Below, piece by piece: positions 1 to 11,552 of a stretch of DNA of 64,000 bases. Both the position numbers and the translations under genes were made by a program. Every line of letters starts with the position of its first letter. The stretch's first letter is position 1. The notes under the pieces were generated by a model. It made no database searches. It saw only the letters and a program-made list of their open reading frames with translations, and was not told where the DNA came from. This DNA is from Eulemur rufifrons (Eukaryota; Chordata; Mammalia; Primates; Lemuridae), in assembly GCF_041146395.1 (NCBI RefSeq), contig NC_090990.1, positions 44,650,001 through 44,714,000 on the forward strand, given 5' to 3'.

Positions 1-444
1 CCAACGTGCGTAGGGACCCTCACCACCTCAGGACCACTGCCTGCCATGGCGCAGGTGGTTCCCACAGGTGTTTCACTGAGGAGGCTTGTGACTGGGCTGA
101 AATCCTATTTACTCTGCACCTTTTTATAGTTCATTCTCTCAGATGGGGTGCCTTTTTCTGATTCACACAGAGGCTGTGTATGAGCCACAGGGACCGCACT
201 GCCTCTGCTGAGGAAGGGTAAGTGTGGGAGCATGGCGTGCGCGTCTAAAAGTGTTCTTCCAGTGCTCTTTTCCTTGGGGCCTGGTGCAAGTGTCCTCTCC
301 TCTGTGAGTGGGTGAGGAGCCAAGTTAGTAAATATTGTCCGCCTATAGTTGTAGATTTCTACAAAGAAGGATAGGACATTAGGAGAGAGTCGTGTCCAAA
401 AGGAGAAAAGGAGCATTGAATTGTCACTAGTCCACACATTCTGC

Positions 445-525
445 AGTATTAACTCAGTGCCTACTATGTGCCAGGCACAGCGCCAGGCATCCGGGATACT
501 TCAGGGAACAAGACCAAGTCTGCCA
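445..525 (-). repeat. L2 3' end fragment
   Basis: The block CAGTGCCTACTATGTGCCAG, followed by a GGGATAC-like motif and AACAAGAC, is the reverse complement of the conserved L2 3' tail. Confidence 0.65.
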
Positions 526-959
526 GAATTCCCAGGTTCGGGTTTCCATTCTCTGTGTTCCCTCAGGCAAGTTATTTCCTCCCCTGTGAAATGCAGTTCT
601 GTAAGGTCAGCGTCCTTCGTGTTCTCTCCTGCTTTCAGCATTCTTCCCCTATGTCTAGCTCTCCGAGGAACTTCCTGATGGAGGATAGAGTTCCTCTCTG
701 GTCTCTTATTCAAATTTTGTATCTTCCCGTGTGTTAAATTCAAAGCCATAGTTCTCATCTGATTGCCCTGTTATTTGCCAAGAAAAACTAGCAGCGGGCA
801 GCTCCGCTGAATTGAAGAATCTCCTCATTCACAGACTTAGGTGAGTCATTCGGAAGCCGGAGCATGAGATGCTGAGTGAGGAAGGAGGAGAGGAGAGGCT
901 GGGGAGGGAGTGAAGACCAACCAGGAGAGGTAAAGGAGGCTGTGAAGGCATTCCCACTG

Positions 960-1330
960 AGAAAGGAGGCCAGGGGAGAAGTTGTAACAGGGAGTGACAG
1001 GGCCAGATTTGCATTTGAGAACAATCAGTCTGGCTCCATTGCAGCGAGGAGCACAATTAGAGACAGGGAGATTTGCTCAGGGGTTTTCTCAGCAATTAGG
1101 AAGAGCATAACAGTGGCCTGAATTAAGGAAGTGGATGACCGTGAGGACAAAGAAAAGACGGATTTGAAGAAGTTTGGGGAGATCAAATGTAGAGGTTGAT
1201 AAAATCTGCACAGAGAGGGAGGATTCAAGAAAGAGGGCCCCCAGGTTTCTGGTTTGGGCCACTGAATGGTGTCTGTGCCCTGGAACATGCCAATCCGAGT
1301 TGGGGGCGGAATCTGGAGAGAATACTTAAA
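960..1330 (-). repeat. L2 internal 3'-region fragment
   Basis: This diverged L2 antisense contains the GTGACAGGGCCAGATTTGCA, CAGTCTGGCTCCATTG and CCCCAGGTTTCTGGTTTGGGC blocks in consensus order. It lies at about the expected distance from the tail at 445-525, so the two may be one element with a replaced middle. Confidence 0.6.
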
Positions 1331-2240
1331 TGGGGCTGGAGGTGAAGGAAAGGACCTCGGTAGAACACTCAGCTCCCCGTTTTGATGCAGACAGCGTGCC
1401 CACACCTGGCTGAGCTCGGGACTGTGCACACTGTCGGAGCTGAGTAAGTGCATGTTATGTGAATTAATTTTATAATGTGAGTCTTAAGTGAGCTACAGTA
1501 TTGGTACCCACAATCTTCAAGCCAGGCTTGGAGAAACCAGCATCTTTCACCTTCTAGAAACGTCCTGAGACAACACCTTGATGAATGAGAGATGTGAAGG
1601 TGGGACTGTGAACAAGCCTTGAAGGCATTCCGATCCCACATCCTGTCCAGTTCTGGAATCTCTCAGAGACTGACATATTCCATATAGGCATATGATTCTG
1701 ATCGACTTTAATGAGATTCCCTTGCAAACCACAGATTCTAAATTATCCTCTTGTAGGTATAATATTTATAGGAGACATATTACTTTACCCTGAATACCCC
1801 TACGCACCGTTACACTGAATTCTGACAGTAGCAGGACTCAGAATCAGATCATCTTGTACTGGAATGCCCCCGTTACATGTTGATTTCTTGTAAGCCACAG
1901 AAAATAGGTATTTGTAAGAAAAGGACATTTTTTTAAAAACAAAGGTATTTACCATGCTAAAAAATATCAAACACAATCTTCCTATAGTGTTTATTTTATT
2001 TTGTTTTTGTTTAATCTAAGGACAAGGCATTTTTCTTTTGGGGAAGAAGGGATAGTTTTTCCCAAGTCTGGAGATTAAACGATTTAGCAGGCACTTCACG
2101 TGCAGCTCACAAAAAGGAGATTTGCATATGAACTTGTTTCGGCGAGAAAACACATCTGAACGTGTTTCATGGGAACTATCTCTATCCATGGCAGCTCCTT
2201 TTGACCATCTCCTTCTTGTTTTTTTTCTCCATCCCTCCAG

Positions 2241-2315
2241 GTCACTGGATTGAAACTGTCTCAGGACCTCGACGATCTTGCTATTCTCTACCTGGCCACA
2301 GTTCAAGCCATTGCT
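2241..2315 (+). CDS. FGGY: FGGY internal coding exon (75 bp, C-terminal kinase domain)
   Basis: This exon encodes 25 residues, starting [19 protein letters not shown] and ending TVQAIA, which I recognise as part of FGGY. FGGY is an ATP-dependent sugar kinase reported to act on D-ribulose, a cytosolic metabolite-salvage or clearance reaction. The segment is a helix region at the start of the C-terminal ASKHA-fold (FGGY_C) domain, about residues 408-432 of a roughly 551-residue protein; that numbering is from memory. The acceptor is a long T/C tract ending CCTCCAG (2221-2240). The donor is GCT|GTAAGA at 2316. A possible branch point is TTGAC at 2201-2205. The exon is phase 0 at both ends, so skipping it would remove 25 codons in frame. 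It is too short to stand out as an open frame; the call rests on protein recognition plus both splice sites. Confidence 0.93.
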
Positions 2316-3300
2316 GTAAGACACTGTAATGACATTTTTAAAGAGATTTAGGGCTGTCAATATGCTCTATGCCACTTGTTCCCCAAGACACATAATATGC
2401 TTTTATGACAGAGATTCTTAATTAAAAAGGAGCTTGCAAAAAGGAGATGCTTGAATGTCTAGAATGTCGATGAGGATTCTTACCTGCTTTAACTAATAAC
2501 CTCACATAACTAAAAGCGGAAAGGAGTTAAAGTCTTTGAACATTATACTTGTCATTTCTCTAATGTGTCTTCTAAATTTAATTAAATAAAAGTAAGCAAG
2601 CAGATGCAATGTATGCTTACGTTAGGAAAAATTGGTTTTAAGAATGTCTGAATTTATAAAACACACGATAATTGTTCTTTTGCAAAAGGATTCATTATAG
2701 GGTTCCTTTAAATAGTAAGCTTCCTTACAACATGAAAATGTGTGTTTTTAGATAATTAGCTGCTTAAGTGAGAGGTTAGGATGGTTAGGGAGGAAGGGGA
2801 GAATTTAATTCTAAAATGTTGGGAGCGTCTAAAGATAAATCAAAAATAGAAACAAAATCCTAAAAGCTCAAACGTTGTCTAAGGAATCATTCTTCTTATC
2901 TAGAGGTGATCTATGGGTGGGCTGCAAGAGGATTCTAAACCTTGAAATCACACACAAAAGGTTGTACATGTGTACGTGTTACAAAGTGGGAGAGTGGGTC
3001 GTGGCTTTCAGGGTCTCACAGCAGGTAGGTACCCCAAAATAACAGTTACTGCAGTGAGGCTTAGCCACTTGTGGAAAGAGAATGGGAACCAACAGAAAGG
3101 GAAAATCAGTGCCCTAAATTTTGATTCAACGTTTATTTTTCAGTGACACCTATTTAAGCAAATATTTTTGTCTATGTATACTATACATACATATATAATA
3201 TTCAGTTATTCTGTTTGTCCACACAACTGTTTATATAACTTCATTACTTTAAATAATAGAACTATATGCATATTTATTCATATCGCCAACGGAAGTGCTT

Positions 3301-3648
<348 letters not shown>

Positions 3649-3720
3649 GGAAGTGCTTTTTTAATGCTCAGAATCATCCAAGTGCTATGTATTTATAATA
3701 GAGAATGAAATTTCCCAAAT

Positions 3721-3739
3721 GATAATAATAATAATAATA
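3721..3739. repeat. (TAA)n microsatellite
   Basis: About six TAA units in an AT-rich stretch. Confidence 0.8.
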
Positions 3740-4084
3740 CTCATAATACTAAAAGAATATACCTTCTTTATTGCAACTGCATGTGAGTATGGAATTGGCG
3801 AACTTGATTCAATAATCCTTTTAGATTATAGACTAGTTTGACAATATCTTCCTGAAGCAACATTCTTATTGATTTAATAGCTTAGCCAGTTCAGTGAAAT
3901 AAATCAGACAGTTTTATGCATGGAAACGTGATCAAAAACAGACAATTCTGACATCTGTCAAAATGGAGGCAATTAATAGTAAGATGAAAACAGCAAAAGT
4001 ATGTATCAGTAGTAAAGACAATTATTCAGTTATCCTGTTTTATGGATAATAAAATGATGATGGTGATAGTAATAATCAATAATA

Positions 4085-4275
4085 GAGTTTGGGGGTATTT
4101 ATTGTGTATTAGGCACTGTGCTAAATATTGTATACACATTATCTGATTTAACCTTATGAGGTAGATAGTATAATCCTCATTCCACGTATTAGAGACCTAA
4201 GCTTCTTTGTGGTAACTTGCTCAGGGTCATATAGCTAGTACATGGCAGAGCTGAGATTTGAACCCAGCTTTCTAA
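4085..4275 (-). repeat. MIR
   Basis: Antisense MIR covering the AGGCACTGTGCTAAATATTG, GAGGTAGATAGTATAATCC and GGCAGAGCTGAGATTTGAAC blocks; most of the element is present. Confidence 0.85.
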
Positions 4276-4298
4276 AATAAAAGGAGACATATGAGGTA

Positions 4299-4631
4299 CA
4301 GTCATGCACAGTATAATGACATTTTATCAACGAGGGACTGCATGTACAATCGTGGTCCCATGAAATTATAATACCATATTTTTACTGTACCTTTCTATTT
4401 TTAGATATGTTCAGATACATAAATGCTCACCATTGTGTTACAGTTGCCTACAGTATTCAGTACAGTGACATGCTGTACAGGCTTCTAGCCTGGGGGCAGT
4501 GGGCTACACCATGTAGCCTACCCGTGTAGTAGGCTGTACCATCTAGGTTTGTGAACGTATACTCTGTGATGTTCGCATGACAAAATCGCCTAATGATTCA
4601 TTTCTCAGAATCATTAAGCAACACATGATTG
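4299..4631. mobile_element. Tc/mariner (Tigger-like) non-autonomous DNA transposon fossil
   Basis: The termini CAGTCATG (left) and CATGATTG (right) are inverted, and the element is flanked by TA on both sides (4297-4298 and 4632-4633), the Tc/mariner target duplication. The interior matches a common ~330-bp primate MER-type element (blocks TGGTCCCATGAAATTATAAT and GTAGTAGGCTGTACCATC). I do not assign a subfamily. No transposase frame is present. Confidence 0.85.
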
Positions 4632-4808
4632 TACTGAGGAACTTTTACTTTCTGATATGGTTTGTTGTATGAAAAGTCTTACAATGGAATGAATCACTTA
4701 TATTGAAATCAATAATCCTGGATAATCAGAGCTGTGAGATGCTCTCTCCCTTCTGAGCACATGCTAAGAGGACACGAAGGACAAGGCCAAACAAGGTTGG
4801 CCAAGGGA

Positions 4809-4826
4809 CACCATCATATGATGGTG
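4809..4826. other. 18-bp perfect palindrome
   Basis: CACCATCATATGATGGTG is its own reverse complement. It is isolated, with no element assigned. Confidence 0.7.
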
Positions 4827-4849
4827 ATGACTGTTACCTTTCAGCAGTC

Positions 4850-5025
4850 ACTGACTTTGTGCCAGGCACCAGAGTGCCTTACCTACCTGTAGCTTAGAAC
4901 AGTAACCCTGTAAGTAGATGGGTTTGTTCTCATTTTACAGACTGGGGAAGACCATTTGCCAAGGTCACATGGTCTACAGCTAGCTCATGGTAGTTGGAAT
5001 TTGAACCTCTATCCCTCTCATTCCC
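4850..5025 (-). repeat. MIR
   Basis: Antisense MIR: GTGCCAGGCACC, CTCATTTTACAGACTGGGGA and AAGGTCACATGGTCTACAGC blocks. Confidence 0.75.
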
Positions 5026-5874
5026 AGGCTCCTGCTCCTTCTGCTTTTCCATGCTGCATTTTTCTTTGATCTGTTTGTAAAAGCTGCGTGGATAAAATAA
5101 GCTTTCAGGCATTCCCAAGAACAGTTTTTTACTTAACACATGTTAGAAAACATCATTAATTTGGCCTGAGATTGTTTCACAGGGGCACCTTTCCTGGTAA
5201 GAATACTGCACAGAAGTCCAGGAATGTGTAAATGAGGTTCAACTTAATGCAGGCAGAGGGGGAGGGGGAGAGCCAGCTACATTTTCCCAAGTACCACACA
5301 CTTGGAAAATCAATCTTGTATTTAATGGGCTATACATGTATTAAAAGCTATCATATTTATTCTGTCCATTGTCTTAATGACCTTTATAATACCACAAAGG
5401 AAAGGCATTTGAAGACAGAGATTTTTTGATGAGGCTTTATTGTGGTGTCAGTTGAATGGTGAGAGGTTCAGTCTGTTTTGCAGAAGTATCCAGACGTGCT
5501 GATCTTTTAGGGAAAAATGTGCATTTTAATGAGGCATTCTGATAACAGATATTTTTCCATAATGTTCAACTTGGAAAAAAATTTTTTTTTGTTTCATTGG
5601 CCCTGAATATTGCCCCAACATCTATTTGTTGTTGGTGAGTTAAAGTTAAACAAATTCGTTTCTCTCTGTAGTAATATCTGTGGTTGGTATTTTGTAGGGA
5701 TGGGATGAAATTAAGGCGAGATTGTAATGAAGTTAACTTGGGACTGTGCGAAACCCGCCATGAAGTAAAATTCTCTCTTGATCACGCTTAATTGAAAGAC
5801 CTGTCAACCACCCAGTTTATCCATAGCCTGTACATCTATAGTTTTCTTTGCAAAACAGACCCTTAAAAAGTACT

Positions 5875-5903
5875 ATTTGCATTTGAAGTCTCTTGATTTG
5901 CAT
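5875..5903 (+). promoter_or_regulatory. Paired octamer (POU-like) motifs
   Basis: Two perfect ATTTGCAT octamers (5875-5882 and 5896-5903) start 21 bp apart, two helical turns, in a non-repeat stretch. This is a motif match only; there is no direct evidence of function. Confidence 0.3.
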
Positions 5904-6489
5904 TTGGTTCTGTACATTCCCAGTGGCATAGCCTAATTTTAATTTAAATTTCTCTGTGAAAACATTTTTTCCAGAAAGGTGAGCACAAAATCATTTTTGT
6001 ACAAAGCCCTTTAGTGGGACATTTCAGTAGGGTGGAGCATTATACAGAGTGGAGTCTGGGACTCCAAAAGGGAATGCCATGTCACAAACCGCTGGCCGAG
6101 TGGGAAATTCCAGCCTACAATGCCACACAGGGGAGAGACAGGCTGTCACAGCCCCTCTCAAGGGAGTGCCTCTTATTCGGATCATTTCTTTCCTTTTCCC
6201 AGGAAATGTACTCTGTATTACCCTTGTGTCAGGACTGCTAATCACATGGTCCTAGGTCCCTGGTTTTAGAAATATCAGACATATCAGTTTTGCTTGGCAT
6301 TTCCATACAGATTAGGAGGCAGCTACCTTCCCTCCCATGCAGACTGTGTTGCCTTAGTCAAACTGCATATCTCCTAAGTGGGGACGACAATAGGCAGTTT
6401 TCACAGTTGCCCTGGGATTGGAGACAACATTGCCATGCGTAGCAGGGTGCCTAGCATGTAGCTGATGACCAGCATAGCTCTCGTTTGTA

Positions 6490-6785
6490 AGCACCTTCCA
6501 CAGGCTGGACTTTCTTCTACAAGTTTTACATATGCTGCCTACAGCAGCAACCTTGTGAGGTAGGTATTACTGTATTTTATCAAGTCTAAGATGAAATTTT
6601 TAATTTTTTTGCGTGGTAACATTTCTGACAATCCATAGAATTTTTAACTGAATGAATGTGGTGTTATTATTCCCACTCATAAAATGAGAATTGAATCCTA
6701 GAAAGGTTAGGCATAAGAAATATGGGAAGTGCCTGAATGCCAACTTAGGTTTTCTGAATTCAAAAGTCATGCTTTTAGCTACAAC
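6490..6785 (-). repeat. MIR, interrupted
   Basis: Antisense MIR whose ACCTTGTGAGGTAGGTATTA block (6550s) is separated from its CATAAAATGAGA...AGGTTAGG half (6678 onward) by about 80 bp of AT-rich sequence. Confidence 0.65.
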
Positions 6786-6809
6786 AGATTCATACGCCTA
6801 GAGTAGACC

Positions 6810-6990
6810 AGGGTTGCCTAGAATTCACCAGCATCAAATGATCCATGTTGGACTCAAGGGCATCTGTAGACTTCCTAAAATTATCTATAATACTATTGTG
6901 TATGTGACTTTTTTCTGGAGAGGTCAGTATGTTTTATCATGTTCTCAAGGGGGTTCATGACCCCCCAAAAAGCTTAAAAAAGAACATCTG
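6810..6990. mobile_element. Possible hAT-type MER fossil
   Basis: The blocks TTTTCTGGAGAGGTCAGTAT and CTCAAGGGGGTTCATGACCC resemble an old non-autonomous hAT element. The ends are not clear. Confidence 0.4.
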
Positions 6991-7646
6991 GGGGTAATCA
7001 GCCATAGTCAGCAAGCAGGATCTGGCCTTATATGGTACAACATGTTTTAATTTTTTTAACACGCTACATCTGTGGACTGTCTTTGGCAGCCCAAGTTTTA
7101 CCTAATCCATATTTTTACCAGATCCGTGAATAGCTTCAACAAACCCTAAAGACCTCTGGGCTAGAACTGCTGCCTTTTACTTCTGAACTGCTGCTGTTTT
7201 TCATCATTTATTCCAGAGCAATTGATATTTCATGTCCTACAGTCCCCAGATCACCCTCTGACCACTCCCACCCACACTCCCTGGGAAGACAGCTCTCCAG
7301 ACAGCTTCCTCAAAGGAGGCTTCACCTGCCCTCATCCCTGCCCACCTGGGACCAGAGATCAGGGCAATATCCTTCTGACTTTCCGATCCCTATTCCTTAC
7401 TGTGGCCAAACTTCCGTTCCTTCTTGCCCTCACGCTAAAAACTACCTCTTCTCCCTCTCTGCGCACTTGAGTACCAACCCCAACAACACAGTCACACTTT
7501 CTCTAAAAACTATGATATTGGCTTGTATCTTCTCTCCAGCCAAAGATATACCTTCTTCTTCTTGATGGTCATGCCATCTCTGGAGACATTTTGGCCTCCC
7601 GGATCTCTTCTGACCTTCTCTTCCCTCTATGTTAGCAGTTCACTCC

Positions 7647-7700
7647 TAAAACACTTAGTAATTATTCCCTGCCATTTACTTTTGCTGCCATACTAATGCT
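7647..7700. repeat. Copy of the acceptor-proximal sequence of the 121-bp exon
   Basis: It aligns without gaps to 8732-8785 at about 80% identity, sharing ACACTTA, TATTCCCT, CATTTA and an exact CCATACTAATGCT. It may be a decayed MIR tail or a local duplication. Confidence 0.55.
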
Positions 7701-8564
7701 CCCATGTCCATACCTAGCAGCTTCCCCATTTCCCAGAATTTGCTCCAGCACTAAACATTCCCAGCCTCTCCATCCATTCCTCATGTTCTCAAATGCACCA
7801 CGTGGCTGCCTCCATAAGACTACTTCGCAGTTCATTTTGTTTTTAATCTTTACCCCAAATAAATTATGATTTTTTAATTTCTATTAATAGTTTTTTGAAC
7901 TTTCAAATAAATTATAATTTTCAGCTATCTGAATATTCTACCTAAAGCTAAAGAATTATATGTCAAGATTCACCTCCATGACTCTGAGACAGTATCTTCT
8001 TCTTAAACAATAATGACTTTTACTGAGTTTGGTAAACTTAGCAAGACACGGAGGAGAATAATGCATTTTAGGAAGATGTTAAGACACAAGGCCTGGATTG
8101 AAAATATGGTGAGGCCCTGGGCCTTCCAGAGCATGTGATTTCTGCATCATCCTAGGTCACTGACTGATGGGAATGGACTCTAACTCAGAAGCCTGATTAT
8201 TAGAAAAACCACTACCTGGTTTCAGGTGATAACAATGGCAATATCAGCCCTTTGCCACCTGGAAGCCTTGTATCTCGCCTTCGTTATATAATTAGAGCCC
8301 CCTTTCCATGTTTCTGCTGCTGGACTTTTCGGTGCCTTTGCTAAGGAAAAGGTCTTTAGTTCCCATGGGTGAAAGAAGACTGACCCAGGTACCACTGACT
8401 CTGTTAATTTCAGAGCAGTGTTGCAATCACTCCATTTCCACTACCTAATAGAGGGCCCGGGCCACAGTAGACACTCCTCAAATATTTGTTTGAATGAGCT
8501 GTGTTAATACAAACTGTGTTGACATTGTCTACTGTTTTTGTCAGTGTTGTATAACTACCGATAG

Positions 8565-8765
8565 AAGCAAATGGTGTAGTAATTAAGAGGGGTTTGGAGT
8601 CAGGCAGGCCCAGGTTGGAATTCCCACTTTGCGATTTAATTAACTGCGTGGTCATAGGAAACATAATCTCTCTGGGTTTCCGCTTTCTGAGATAGTGTAT
8701 GTGAAGCTCTTATTGCAGTGTCTAGCACTGGGTAAACACTTAATAAATATTCCCTATCATTTATT
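8565..8765 (+). repeat. MIR directly upstream of an FGGY exon
   Basis: Sense MIR: GTAATTAAGAGGGGTTTGGA, GTCAGGCAGGCCCAGGTT, CTCTCTGGGTTTCCGC and a tail block CAGTGTCTAGCACTGGGTAA plus AATAAAT. Its tail ends about 40 bp before the splice acceptor at 8807. Confidence 0.8.
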
Positions 8766-8775
8766 TTCACTACCA

Positions 8776-8782
8776 TACTAAT
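8776..8782 (+). promoter_or_regulatory. Splicing branch point for the 121-bp FGGY exon
   Basis: TACTAAT is close to the ideal branch-point sequence. Its likely branch A (8781) lies 26 nt from the AG at 8806-8807, followed by an uninterrupted pyrimidine tract. It sits at the edge of a MIR-like tail. Confidence 0.6.
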
Positions 8783-8807
8783 GCTTTCTTCTGTTTTTCC
8801 CTTTAAG

Positions 8808-8928
8808 TTTGGGACCCGCTTCATTATAGAGGCCATGGAGGCAGCAGGGCACTCTATCAGTACTCTTTTTTTGTGTGGAGGCCTGAGCAAGAATCCCCTT
8901 TTTGTGCAGATGCACGCAGACATCACTG
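8808..8928 (+). CDS. FGGY: FGGY internal coding exon (121 bp, FGGY_C signature)
   Basis: The exon reads [20 protein letters not shown], then [20 protein letters not shown] plus one base (phase 0 in, phase 1 out). The [15 protein letters not shown] stretch is the conserved second FGGY-kinase signature: a Gly-Gly turn that in this family contacts the nucleotide, followed by the helix entering the C-terminal lobe. It follows the 75-bp exon directly in the protein, since ...TVQAIA continues into this [10 protein letters not shown] block. The acceptor is TTTTTCCCTTTAAG, an AAG acceptor that is weaker than CAG. The donor CTG|GTAAGT is near consensus. A strong branch-point match, TACTAAT, lies 26 nt upstream. 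Skipping this exon alone would shift the frame; skipping it together with the 95-bp exon would not (216 bp). As I recall human FGGY, the first residue is Leu there and Phe here. Confidence 0.95.
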
Positions 8929-9149
8929 GTAAGTCTGGGGAGGAGGAGAGAAGGCCAGTCTAGGCTTGATAGCAAATGGGTATGGCCAAGTGCTAGGCAA
9001 GACGAGAATGGGAGGATATGCGTGGTGCACCAGATTATCAAGATAACTATGAAGTCTTTATATTAATGATGGGAAAAGTGACTTCTATGTGTATCCAACT
9101 ATTGAATGATGGTGAGAAATGAGATAAGAGAGGTAGGCAAGAGCTAGAT

Positions 9150-9350
9150 CTTCATTCATTCATTTACTCAACAGTTTTGAGTGCCACTCCTGATTCAGAC
9201 ATTGTGTTAGAGATACGGAGATGAGCAAGACATGATTCTTATCCCAAGGAGCTCAAAGTCTATTGAGAAAGGCAAACAGCAAACAGACAAATACAGTGTG
9301 ACAAGAGCTTGAGTGAGAAAAGCACAGGGTATTGTGGAAACACAGTGGGA
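9150..9350 (-). repeat. L2 3' end
   Basis: Starts TTCATTCATTCATTTACTCA, followed by CAAGGAGCTCAAAGTCTA and CAAACAGACAAATA, the antisense of the L2 tail. Confidence 0.75.
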
Positions 9351-10169
9351 CCCCTCACCTAGTCTTGGACCTGTGATAGCCCAGGGCATGTTGTCTGGGA
9401 GCTGTCTTGAAGAAAGAATACAGAGCCCAGATGCTGTGGGGAACGTGGGTCTGGCTGCCAACTGGGGAATTTAAGCCTAAACCCCTAAGATTCTGTGATT
9501 CCTTCTCAGCTCGTCAGAATTAGGGATCATGACACCGATGGAGGGAATCCAGAGTAAGGGGCTGAGCTCTTTGTGATACAGGCAGACAGCACAGAGCAGG
9601 ATCCTTAGTAGAGCCCCTGGGCCCCAAAGAAGGGGCCCCATTGGCAGGAGGCTTGCTGGTGTCACAGAGGCTGGCCTGAACGTCTGTCTCTCTGCACCTG
9701 GTGCCGTCACCCTTTTTGCCCCTTGTTCCCCAGCATCACGTGTGCACTACTGTTCCCTCCCAGGACCCATCCCTGAGTGGCCAGGCACCGGACAGGGCAA
9801 GGAGAGGGAAGTAGGGATAGATTGGACCCTGTCCCCAGCCCCAGCTCCAGGCTGATCTGAGCCCACCTTACTCAGGCCTCTACTCCTCAGGTCCCCTTGC
9901 TGTCCCCTGTCTCCTGGATTCCTTACCTCTGGCAACCGTATGGATCAGAGTCTCTGCCCCATCACATCCCCCTCCCGCTCCAGGCCACACAGATTTCTGC
10001 AGATGAGCCTTGTCTAACACTATGGACATGGGTGATCTTTGCACATTTTGAGTTAAAACTAAGTCAGTCACTTAGCTCCCTATTGTAGACAGGTAGACTG
10101 AGGCACAGGTCGTAGGGCAGTAGGAAAAGCATGCAGTCTAAGGTAGAGCTATCAGGATGAGAAGTACAG

Positions 10170-10415
10170 AAATGACTCCCATTGGCCAAGTGCCTAGTCT
10201 GTGTCAGGGTGAATCACTCTACATACATTCGATCCTGACATACTGCCAAAAGGTAGTATAGAAATCGGTGTTCCTGTCTTACAGACGAGCACAGTGAGGA
10301 TCAGGGAGGTGAATTAGATGGACTTTCCAAAGTCAAACAGCCAGTGAGGGGCAGGCCCAGGATTGTAACCCAGGCAGGTGTGGGCCCAGCACTCCTCTGT
10401 GCTGTGCCGCTGACC
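10170..10415 (-). repeat. MIR
   Basis: Antisense MIR from CCAAGTGCCTAGTCTGTGTC through GTCTTACAGACGAG to AGCCAGTGAGGGGCAGGCCC and the 5' part GGGCCCAGCACTC. Confidence 0.75.
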
Positions 10416-10914
10416 CAGGTCTCTTGACTTTTCTGCCCACTTTGTTCCATTTGATCATGAGCCCACTTTCCTGGGCTCCTCTGAAAGAGCCCATTCTGAA
10501 ACAGCAAAGACATAAAAAGAGTCCCAATTACCTTATAATTTTCCCCAGGAGAAAAACTGTAACTACATCTTATCTAAAAAGCAGCTGGCTGGTTCAGGTA
10601 AGGTTCAAACTTAAAATCTGAAGCCTACTACTAGCCAAAAAGACTTCCTCCCTGGATGCAGGAGGGGAGATGAAAGTCAGCTTTGAGCCGCATACCAGGG
10701 AATGGGAAGCAGGGCAGAGCAGCCTGGGTGGGGATTTGCCACTGCAGCTCTGGCCTTGGTGAAAATGGGTCGTCCCCCAGGCCTGACATCGCTGAGCTGA
10801 CTCAGAAGCAGGGGGGTGCAGCGGCGTCACAGAAAGTTCTGCTTTGGAAACTGTTCTCCTCCAGGCTGTTGAATGAAAACGCTGTTAATCGTTATTTGGA
10901 TTCGGATTGAAACT

Positions 10915-10965
10915 GGACCCTTTGTCTCTAACTGTGGACCAGTTACAGTTCCAGACAAAGGGACC
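10915..10965. other. Hairpin with inverted ACAAAG motifs
   Basis: The outer arms GGACCCTTTGTCT (10915-10927) and AGACAAAGGGACC (10953-10965) pair at 12 of 13 positions. An inner perfect stem TAACTG/CAGTTA (10929-10934 and 10940-10945) closes on a 5-nt loop. It lies in a stretch with no recognised repeat. The arms contain SOX/TCF-like ACAAAG cores. Confidence 0.6.
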
Positions 10966-11339
10966 TTTTCTTTGGCCTGGAATTCCTCTGCCTTTGGAAG
11001 CCTGTGACTGACAAGTGATGGCAAAGTGCATCTGCCTTTGAATGCTTTGGGTTCTGCTAAACTCATTAATGCATCAGATAAAATAGTTCACATTCCAAGC
11101 AAAGCTGCCCTCTTCCTCTCCTTCACCCAGCACTCAGAAAAAAGAACACATTTGCATTTGTCCCTGTAAAAGGCACGTACACAGCAGCCTGTATATAGGT
11201 AGTGCTTTTGGTCCCTTTAAACATTGCATTTGCTCTAGTTTTCCTACAAAGAAAGACTTAGGGAGGACCATAGACCTGGTACATGATTCTCAGAAATACA
11301 TGTGAAAAAGCACAATGGAATGTGGAAGATTTTTTTTTG

Positions 11340-11552
11340 AGATAGCGTGGAACAGTGGAAAAAAACAGAAGACCAGCCCTGTGACTTTGAGCAAGTTGCT
11401 ATACCTCTCTGAGCCTCAGTTCCCTCCTCTGGAAAACAGAAATGTTACCATCCCCCACATGTGATGGGATGTGAAATAAATGCTTGTACATTTGTGAGCA
11501 CTAAGCTCTGTGCCTGGCTCAAAGTAGATGATCAATAAATGTTAGTTCACTT
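11340..11552 (+). repeat. MIR, nearly full length
   Basis: Sense MIR: GTGACTTTGAGCAAGTTGC, CTCTCTGAGCCTCAGTTCCC, CTGTGCCTGGCTCAAAGTAG and TCAATAAATGTTAG. Confidence 0.88.

Larger units (their letters stand above)
1..2240 (+). other. FGGY: FGGY intron, 3' part
   Basis: This is intron sequence leading to the 75-bp exon. Recognisable content is L2 fragments at 445-525 and 960-1330. The rest (about 530-950 and 1330-2200) shows no repeat or coding exon that I can name. A perfect ATTTGCAT octamer occurs at 1007-1014 inside L2 and another at 2120-2127. Confidence 0.8.

Noticed and set aside
8781..8963. 60-residue frame starting at the ATG at 8781
   Set aside because: The internal part is the true FGGY exon, but the ATG lies in the intron (branch-point region) and the end runs past the splice donor. 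The real exon is 8808-8928.
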